Source: Nematostella vectensis (Eukaryota; Cnidaria; Anthozoa; Actiniaria; Edwardsiidae). From it: a DNA stretch of 64,000 nt. A program made the translations under genes and the position numbers. Of this stretch, positions 56,401 through 64,000 are shown one piece after another; the stretch's first letter is position 1; every line of letters begins with the position of its first letter. The stretch covers positions 4,153,501 through 4,217,500 of the forward strand of contig NC_064047.1 of assembly GCF_932526225.1 (NCBI RefSeq). Reading direction: 5' to 3'. The notes below the pieces were generated by a model. That model did not search any database, was not told the origin of the DNA, and saw nothing but the letters and a program-made list of their open reading frames with translations.

Positions 56401-59400
56401 TCCAAGGGTATCTGGGAAACCTTTGTTAATGTAAGTTTGTTTTATTTTCCACTTTCATGCCCCTTATTCTCTGTTTACAAAAGGGTTGAACATTCCTTGA
56501 AAAAATGGGGGGCATGGTATGTAGATATTAAGAAAACTGTCATGGGGGCAGCCACACCCCTACTGTGGGAGGGGGCAATGTCCCTCCAGCCCCTATAGGT
56601 TGTATAAAGTATATAGTTAAGGGCCGTAGCAGGAGGTGGGGCACTGTGGGCACATGTCCCCTCCCCCTCACCCCCCAATATTTTAAGAAATTAAAAGGAA
56701 ATGACCAGGGGCGTGGCTGTGCCCCCAATATTTTCTTATTGTTTCTGTATTGTCCCCCTCCAATATTTCGAGGCCTGCTGTGGCACTGTAGTTTGATTGA
56801 CTGCATGCTACTGTAAATAATCCCATATGAACAAAAAAGCTAAATTCTGGGCTAATTGAGATATATGTAAATGTAAGGTTACAAGACAAAAGTAAAAAAC
56901 TTAAGAAACCCGAATCTTAAGTTAATCCACTGCATCTAAAAAGATCAATCTCTATTGTTGACCCAACCCCCTGGAACGCCCTCCCTGATGGCTTGTGAGC
57001 CACCCAGTCTTTAGATGTTTTTAAAGTTTCACTCACCTTTTTAATATATCTTTTAGTTATTATGTACTGTATGATGTCATGTTACTATTCGCCTGCTAAA
57101 CGAACATGTCAAAAAAAGTCTAAAGCCATGTAATTTTTCTATTTCTATTCATGTCTGTATGAATAGTATTTATATTTTTTATACTTATCTTACTTATCTT
57201 ATTCTTCTTATTTTTATTCTTATTTCTTGTTCTTGTTATTAATTATTTTATTATTATTAAGTGCTATTGGATTTTTAAGAAATAGCGCTATATTGTATAA
57301 ATAAATTATTATTATTAAGTCTTCCCTTGCCTCAAGCAGGCTTTATTATACATATGTACAATATCCTCATTTAAACCCTTGTTGTTTGTCTACAAACAAG
57401 AATTTTGCAGAAGTGTATTTTATTCATTTCCTTTACTTTTTTGTTTCGCAGACTTGCAAACAAGCAGGACTTAGAAGGTGCCATGAATGACGATGAGGTG
57501 TACCAGTCGCTGGATCTTGGTGCCTTAATCGCTAAGCACAAATGCCCCTGTCAAGTGGTATGTTGTTTCACAGCAATGAACTAACATGTTAAAGACAGAA
57601 CATGCCAGAGTTGGGCTAGCTGTGTCCAACACAGTGTTACGACCATCTTATAAGCATCCTGGGCGTTTTTTGTAATTTTTCAGGTCTCAAGAAAGTTCTA
57701 ATAGGTGTTTTGCAGAAAAAAAAATCTCATTTTTGAGTGGCACATTCTAGCCAAAATTACTGATTAATTTTTGATTTGCCAGGCTTATGTTAAAATCTTA
57801 ATATTCTTGGTTAAAAAACAAGAGATATGTCTGAAAACAGTGGGATAAATGTTTATCCTAACCAAGCTTTTGTTTACCCTTCAATAATTGTTGGGTTTGA
57901 GGAAAATTTGCAAATCCTTGCAATGTGTTTGACGTATGAGGTATAGAACATACACTATGCTCTTATACTAAGTTTTCTTGTTTTTTAGTACACATGTTCA
58001 GCTTACATAGGACAGGGAAATAAAATTGATAAGCAAATAAAGAAAGGTAAGTCATCATTCAGTAGAGAGGCACGACTCTTTATTGTATGCAGTAGCACAT
58101 CCTGAAACCAGGTCTCACCTATCTCAATCTGTAATTCAGATTTTCTGAATATATTACATTTTTGTGGATTTCATTCTATTGCATTTTATTTTTGTGGCTT
58201 GTAATTTATCTCATTTCCATATTTTTCTTTCCTCCAGGATTTCAGTGGTTATTATCAGAAGTGTCTAGTAATTTTGCCTCAATCTCACTAAGAGTGGAAA
58301 AGGATATAGCCGAGAAGGTGTGTACAACTATTGTAATAACTAGCTAATAGGGTAGTACTGCTGGTGGCACAGTTGGTAGAGCGTTGGTCTTGTAATGCAT
58401 ATCTGTCAACCCCAGAAGGGAGATTTTCCTCCCAGATTGATTTGATTTACATTTTAAGGGACTGCCTTGGGATAATGATTTAGAGTAGAAATGCTTAGGC
58501 ATCTTAGGAATGGTTTCCCATTTAGCAGACAGAAAATTAGGCTTTTATGTAAAATATTGATGAAATATAAAATAAAGGTTCGCATTCAAGGCACATATAT
58601 GTGGGGAGTCTTTGTTCTTTGGGTTGAGAATAAGAGATGGCTGTGATACTGTAAAAGTTTACTTTTCTTGCAAATACCACTCAAGTTCTTTAGCATTCCC
58701 TTTAAATTGTATGTCAAGCATTTGGAGAGGTGGCCTTGGTTTTATGTCTCATAAAAAAAAACGTAACCAGTAACAATTAATACAGTAGATTTAGGTATAC
58801 TTAAATGGTATACTAACTTCTTCTAGACACGGGAGGAGAGTATTACATGTTGCAAAAAACAGCTGGAAATATTTGTTGTTTTTCTTTTAGAAAAGAATAG
58901 ATGCTGCAGAGAAGAAAGCTAAACTTGAAAGAGTACGCAAAGCAAGGGCAGAACGGTATATATTTTTGTGATTTTGAATCAAATTGAACTATAGTTTCAC
59001 TTGAGTTGAGTTGAGTTTTTTTTTCAATTTTTACAAAATTATCAATTTTTTTTTAAGGGCCGGATAAGCCAGTTCAGGAGTGGATGTATTAAGTATATCT
59101 GTTCTGTATCCAGGGAGCGTGAAGAACAAGAAGCAGCTGAACGTGCTAAGAGAATGGAAGAGGAGTCTGATGATGATGTTGTGATAGGGGGTGGAAAGGT
59201 ATAAACACTAGACATTTAATCACAATATGATTAATCTTACTGCATTTTTATTATTCAGCGAAATCTCTTTCCAACTGCTTTCTTCCTTTTGTCATTCGAA
59301 CTAACTGCCATTCTGGAATCCACTTCATTTAAATGTATATAATAAAAGGCTGAGGTATAAACAATTTTAATTTTATTTTTTATTTATAAATTAAATGTTT

Positions 59401-61165
59401 TGGTATTTTGACACCGCTGCTTCAGTTTTGGTCTTCCTTATTTTTTATTATATTTTCTATTTTTTTATATTTTGTTTTCTTTTATAAAATTCCCCAAATG
59501 TCTTGCTTGATGGGTAACCCTTCGCAAGGCCCCCCATATGTAAATGTAGATGTTTTTGATTGAACAGCGCCAGGCTGAAGCCATTTCACTGCTGGCCAAT
59601 GTAAACGCTTTAAGGAATTTGAATGACGCGTGCCAGAAGGCGATCCAGCTGTTGGAAATCGTCTGGGAGAGTTTGCAGAATACCGAAAAGCGCAGTAATT
59701 AATTGGTTCAATCGGTATTTTTTTATTAACAAGGTGCAGTAACAAATATATATATTTATATAATATATATTTCAGAAGACAAGTAAGCGATCGACTCCAT
59801 CTCCCGACCCAAGCACTCCAGAGAAAAAGAAGAAAAGGAAGAAAAAGAAGAAGGTGAAAAAAGAGTTTTCTCTTGATGCTGTCGATGGAAATTCGTCTCC
59901 TGTCAGGGTAAGATATTTTATGGCTTTTTTTAACTAAGGGTGTGTCAATTTAATATCCTGAGGAGGGCAGGTAAGTTATGGGGGGACCTCAGGGTACGTA
60001 ATTAAGCTGGTTTGTTATGAATGACGAGGGTTTTGAATAGTCAAAGCAAAAACAAAACAACAGTGTCCTGTAAGTAGGTATAAAAAGTGATTGTGAACAA
60101 TATGTATCACTTTATCTCTATGTAATTATAAACTCGTTGTGTATAGACTAACGTCTGCCTTCAATTTCCTTCAGGATACTGTTGCCTCAAGCACAGAAGC
60201 AGTTAGCATGAATGGACTTTACAACAGACTACAGCTCTTAGAGGGCCCCGACAACCGAGCTGGCAGACTCGCCCCAATTACCAATTCACCTGAGCTTTCA
60301 AACACTGCGGAAGATTCAGGAGAGGGAAAGAAAAAGAAGAAGAAAAAGAAACGAAAAGGAAACAAGACAGCGCCAATCAGCGAAGACACAGAGAATGTCC
60401 AGGAATTACCGCCATTGTCTGCCTGGGGGACCCCGCCTGGTACGCTGAATGGCTTTCCTGGAAATGCTGGTGGTCGAAGACTTGAGCCGCTGGCTAGCCC
60501 TAGATTTTCTGGTACTAAAAATATCTACTGTATCATTAACACCATTGTTACATTTCGTCAAATTACCATGTTCGTCATTTACAACACCACATAATCTTCA
60601 AGTATTTCTGCAATATTCTTTGAACTCTGATCAGTGATTGACATCTGCTAAACTGCTCATGGTAAAATGCAGCTTGGAACTCCTCCTCATCATCATCATC
60701 ACCCATCAGCAGCATAATCACCATCAAAATCACAATCTCCGTCATCACCATCATCAACGACAACATTATCATATCATTATCATTAAATCATCACCGCCAT
60801 TTTTATCACCACCATCATCAACCATCAGCACCACCACCGTCAACATGATTGCAATCTGACCTTATTCTAATTCTGCTTGCGTATTTTCTGCCAGGCTCAC
60901 CGTTTAGTGGTCCCTCCAACCAAGAGAGTGATGAGGTAAGGAAAGACGATCCTTTTTTGGACCATGACCGCCAATGCAATCGGCTGAAGTGAACCAAATT
61001 ACCCTTGTGGCTTTTCAAATTTCATTTTAACCCTATTGTTAGTTATTTTGCACTGCTGATGTATACCTCATTTCTCCTTAGGATACCAAGCCACTTGGAC
61101 CAATCAGGAACAAGTCGTGGGTGCGCACGCGCCCTAACAGTGAGGATCATGACGTCATGACGTAG
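53442..61165 (+). CDS. ARL13B: ADP-ribosylation factor-like GTPase 13B
   Basis: Cilium-specific Arf-family GTPase; in other animals it is the exchange factor for ARL3 and controls ciliary Hedgehog signalling and axoneme form. Thirteen exons with consistent phases: 53442-53500, 53578-53648, 54504-54637, 56315-56430, 57452-57557, 57989-58046, 58238-58317, 58891-58955, 59114-59198, 59776-59907, 60175-60511, 60895-60935, 61082-61165. Product 455 residues (human 428). The N-terminus MFSLMANCFSW has the palmitoylated-cysteine region; P-loop GLDNAGKT; switch region TPTVGF; DLGGG where other Arfs have DxxGQ, an ARL13B hallmark; ANKQD; then a charged coiled coil (residues ~190-250). Lysine-rich and Pro-rich tails follow, ending RPNSEDHDVMT, close to the human end RPNSDAHDVIS. 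Introns carry a 616-bp MITE and other repeats. Confidence 0.96.
55063..55193. repeat. 66-bp perfect tandem duplication
   Basis: The segment GATTAAATCATATGACTTCA to TTTAATACTATTGCCA occurs twice in direct succession in ARL13B intron 3. Identity suggests recent slippage. Confidence 0.9.
55579..56194. mobile_element. 616-bp MITE with 6-bp duplication
   Basis: The ends CAGGGCTTTTGGAATTACGC and its complement (TGCGTAATTCCAGAAGCCCTG, one mismatch) bound the element. CTTGTA is duplicated at 55573-55578 and 56195-56200. The interior has repeated AAATTACGCG blocks near both ends. No transposase. It is inserted in ARL13B intron 3, and a 101-codon frame inside is not supported as a gene. Confidence 0.8.
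56622..56791. mobile_element. CCGTAGC palindromic G/C-rich repeat, copy 4
   Basis: Starts GGGCCGTAGCAGG, ends GAGGCCTGCTGTGGCACTG, same block order as the 28867 copy. A fragment in the opposite orientation precedes it (~56500-56600). In an ARL13B intron. Confidence 0.7.
58360..58405 (+). other. tRNA-like A-box segment (SINE head candidate)
   Basis: GGTGGCACAGTTGGTAGAGC followed by GTTGGTCTTGTAATGC looks like the 5' half of a tRNA (D-arm and anticodon arm with TGT). No B-box or 3' half follows, so it is not a tRNA gene; a tRNA-derived SINE remnant is possible. Confidence 0.35.
59568..59702 (+). CDS. Possible alternative terminal exon of ARL13B
   Basis: Acceptor TTGATTGAACAG, then 44 open codons (RQAEAISLLANVNALRNLND...) and TAA, in frame with the preceding exon (phase 0) and not followed by a donor. 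Using it would remove the Lys/Pro-rich tail. The next exon (59776) is also in phase, so skipping gives the full protein. Confidence 0.4.
   Translation, partial: RQAEAISLLANVNALRNLNDACQKAIQLLEIVWESLQNTEKRSN
60683..60850. repeat. (ATC/CAC)n microsatellite
   Basis: Interrupted CATCATCATC and CACCACCACC array in an ARL13B intron. Confidence 0.85.
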
Positions 61166-62713
61166 CGCAGTTATATTAGTTTCCAAGAAATTTCCTAGAA
61201 AATTCTTAAGTCGAATTAGCAAATTATTATTTTAATTTTAACACAAGCATTGTACATAACGATATAGAATCACTTTTTCTATACTGAGAACGACTCACTC
61301 GTTTTTTTTTACTAAGAAAACGGCCAGCTTATATTGTCATCGTGCAAAAAAACACTGTAACTTCTAACATCCTTCCACCAAAGGGGAATTTTTCTTCACT
61401 ATGTTTATCATTAAGAAAGCTCGAAAACAGGCGAAATCATGTAAATACTCAGAAATCCATCGAGGAAATCAAAATAGCAAGTATTGCTAATGCCTTTTTA
61501 GCAAGTGACTTCTTTGAACTTCGACAACAAAGTTCTCAATGGTACTCCAGTACTTAAGGTACTCGAGAAGGGAGGTACATTTTAGACAGATTTTTATCTT
61601 GCCAAAGTGTACAAAGTCATGTACATATGTCAGATAGAAAATGATATTTATTTAAAATATACAAATATTTGATAAGCCAACCGTTGCTTGTGTGTTCTCC
61701 TGTTATTTGCGTCCAGTTCTGAAGATTCAAAGACATTTAATGTGTTTGTTAAGCTTAAACCCTGTCGTAACGCAAGCGGTCGCAAGTTTTGAGTCCACTT
61801 GCGTTGACTTTTTGCGTCGAATTTGAACATGTTTAAATTTTGAACACAAGTTTGTCAACTTATATTCTCTTGTCTAGCCACCCAACGCAATTCAGTTCAA
61901 GTTCTCGCAAGTAAATTGGACAATTTTTCATCTCAAAACTTTCTCAATTTTGGCGATATAGATTATTATATGGCAACATCCACTTCTGGTGGAATGGCGC
62001 ACCCTGATTGGCTGTTGAGCGGTCCGGGTCCTCCTGTAACGACCGCGGTCGTTACAAAAAAATTTCCGGACCGACGACTCACTCGATAAAAACAACAACA
62101 CTGTAATAGCGATTTGTTGCCACTTTTCTGCAAGGATGAGTTTCAATAGTTATATTCAGACAGTGAGTTTTATTACATACTTAAGCTTACTTATCTTATT
62201 TTTTTTTTCTTCAAAATAATTTTCAATTTTGTTTACCTTTCTTCAGCAGTCGGTTCTGAGAGTTTCGCTGATGTTCATGAAGATTTTGTTCTCATTGACC
62301 ATTCAGTGAAATCCAGTTCGTATTTCCACACAATGTTTTTATTCGTTCATGAATTGTTACCAACAATTTTGTGAAATAATTTAGTCCCAAGGACAGGATC
62401 AAAAAAAAAATTCACGCATGCGCACTAGAGACAAATTCAATGCAAAGAAATAAAATGGCGGCCCGAAACGTATAAACTCAAGGGGATCTTTGAAGGCTTC
62501 TCACACTTATATTATTGGTGTGATTTCCCTTAGCTTCGAAACCTCAAGTGTATAGATAACAACAAATAGTAAGGTCAGCTTCGATTGTACCTGTGTTATC
62601 TTCAATAGTGAATAAATCCTCTTATATTGCTTTTTCACGTGTTCGCATCGTGTTAACCTTCGTTGAGTTATCTTCACGAAATTGCGAAATATAAGGTCTT
62701 GGCTTCATAGATA

Positions 62714-63003
62714 AGCACTCGGTTTGTATTCTAGTACGCAAGAGAATTTGTATAGAGATCAAAAAATGGAAAATTAAAGAAAATAGACTTTCTAGCGGAC
62801 TCACCTTATTCTTGTCTGTTTTTGGGATCTCTCACTGAGTAGTATGAACCCATTTTACTCATTCGTTTCCATTTCAGCACCCATACAAGACGTATGTATG
62901 ACAATAATGAAGTGAGTCCACTATGAAGTCTATTTCCTTTAATTTTCCACTTTTTTATCACTATACAAATTCTATTGCGTACTAGAATACAAACCGAGTG
63001 CTT
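62714..63003. repeat. Long inverted repeat, ~100-bp arms
   Basis: Arm 62714-62814 (AGCACTCGGTTTGTATTCTA...GACTCAC) is the near-complement of 62911-63003 (GTGAGTCC...TAGAATACAAACCGAGTGCT), roughly 88-90% by eye, spacer ~97 bp. Confidence 0.85.
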
Positions 63004-63486
63004 GGGTTACCTGTGTTTCCACTCGAATTGATCGTAGTGATGTTTTCTTTCACTCTAATTCTCCACAGACAGTAAGATATATTCACTAAAATACTTCTCT
63101 TGAATGAAGATACATTATGCAGGTAAATTCCTCGAGTAATTTGCGTTTATTTCCCGTATAAAGAGATGATTGCTACCTTTTTTTTCGCAAATAAAATTTC
63201 AGCAAACTTGAAATTGTCGCGCGCGTTGCAAAATCATTATGGTGGGAAATCTTGAGATTGTCATAACACAGGGAGTTTGAAGACGATTTTCCCTAAAGGA
63301 AATATTAACATAAAAGAAAGGATGTTTTATTGTGAAGGTCGGTAAATACGGCGTGAAATGCAATTTTCGATAGTCATTTTACAAATCCACCTATCGAAAA
63401 ATCTTACAAATCGATTATTTCGAGCTTTTGAATTGAGCACTCGTGGCTTGTAAATCCAGAAAGAAGGGTTTCTTCTTTCACTTCAA

Positions 63487-63640
63487 CACAGGTGCGGATC
63501 TAGATTTTCGTTAAAGATGGGTTTGGCTCAGTGACAAAGGGGGGGAGGGGTATTTTTTTTGTTACACATGGCTTTCTGGCAGCCCAAGGGGTGGTGGTTA
63601 AGCCTCGCTACCCCCCCCCCCCCCCTAGATCCGCTACTGC
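63487..63640. mobile_element. GGATCCGC-type palindromic repeat, second copy
   Basis: GTGCGGATCTAGATTTTCG at the left, CCCCCCTAGATCCGCTACTG at the right; the interior is G- and C-rich. Same family as 47683-47947. Confidence 0.5.
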
Positions 63641-63731
63641 AGCAGCATAAGTTTTCCTTCTCGTACAAATATTTTAAAAAGCCCTATAATAAATAACTTA
63701 TTAACCTCGCTTGCTCGGTCCGTACTGAGAA

Positions 63732-63807
63732 ATCTCAGCCCTTGGTCTTTTTGCACAGACCTCGCCTGCGGCGTCGGTCTGTACAAAAAGCCCGCGGGCT
63801 GAGATTT
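63732..63807. repeat. Strong hairpin
   Basis: TCTCAGCCC...TTTTTGCACAGACC pairs with GGTCTGTACAAAAA...GGGCTGAGA around a CGCCTGCGGCG loop. No terminator or RNA gene assignment. Confidence 0.7.
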
Positions 63808-64000
63808 AATAAGCGCTCGGCTAATAAGTAGTATGTAAAACAATCATACAGACCATAGCCGAGCATGCCGCGCGAGAAGCCCCAAGATAAATGGTATATT
63901 ATATTACTGTGCGACTCAGTTTTTTTCATCACGCGGAAGCCCTGTGATTTCGCCTGCCAGTCCGGTAATCTATGTAACCACGCAGTCTTGACACGGTCGC

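Larger units (their letters stand above)
61166..64000. other. Region downstream of ARL13B without recognised genes
   Basis: Contains a long inverted repeat (62714-63003), a GGATCCGC-type repeat (63487-63640) and a hairpin (63732-63807). AAAATGGCGGCC at ~62453 resembles a start-proximal motif but no gene could be built on it. Short frames at 61342-61557 and others lack support. Confidence 0.5.

Noticed and set aside
58360-58440. Functional tRNA-Thr gene
   Set aside because: Only the 5' half is present; no T-arm or acceptor-stem pairing.

Overview
The window reads as nuclear DNA of an animal, most likely an anthozoan cnidarian (a sea anemone such as Nematostella; inferred from gene content and repeat style, not proven). 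Genes are split by GT-AG introns, the DNA is AT-rich, and spliced products match metazoan families (PLA2G6-type iPLA2, ARL13B, GPR157-like GPCR, VWA, PAN-EGF-pentraxin proteins). Between and inside genes there are many short palindromic elements, minisatellites and homopolymer G/C runs.

Layout. 0.69-6.2 kb: a complete 5.5-kb DNA transposon (32-bp perfect terminal inverted repeats, 9-bp target duplication) carrying a decayed multi-exon gene on the minus strand. 6.5-10.6 kb: plus-strand VWA-domain gene. 12.7-25.1 kb: minus-strand, 12-exon iPLA2 gene (ankyrin repeats plus patatin domain), with a ~2.9-kb G-rich 23-bp minisatellite in one intron. 25.6-27.2 kb: GPR157-like receptor, divergent from iPLA2. 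28.4-31.3 kb: minus-strand DsbA/FrnE-like thioredoxin-fold gene. 31.3-37.4 kb: MITEs, a ~92-bp satellite, a 20-bp satellite, retroelement debris and a 15-bp satellite. 37.9-47.1 kb: minus-strand PAN-EGF-pentraxin array, partly decayed, interrupted by a hexamer satellite and a LINE fragment. 50.7-53.0 kb: second DsbA/FrnE-like gene. 53.4-61.2 kb: ARL13B, divergent from it. 61.2-64 kb: no gene recognised; inverted repeats.

The most interesting observation is that both DsbA/FrnE-like paralogs have an in-frame TGA at exactly the codon where the family has the first Cys of its CPWC redox motif (codon 18: U-P-W-C in one, U-P-Q-C in the other). Downstream of each stop codon, before a polyadenylation signal, lies a stem-loop with the features of a eukaryotic SECIS element: ATGA, exactly 12 nt, AA, then a TGA on the returning strand, with paired helices and the same bulged C in both copies. 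The two genes are therefore read as a pair of animal DsbA/FrnE-like selenoproteins. An ordinary gene caller would truncate both at codon 17 or drop exon 1.

How the genes relate: iPLA2/GPR157-like and DsbA-2/ARL13B are two head-to-head pairs with about 0.5 kb between start codons, compatible with shared promoters. ARL13B and vertebrate GPR157 are both ciliary proteins. The DsbA-like pair would be thiol-selenol oxidoreductases. The rest of the window is dominated by mobile-element and satellite activity.
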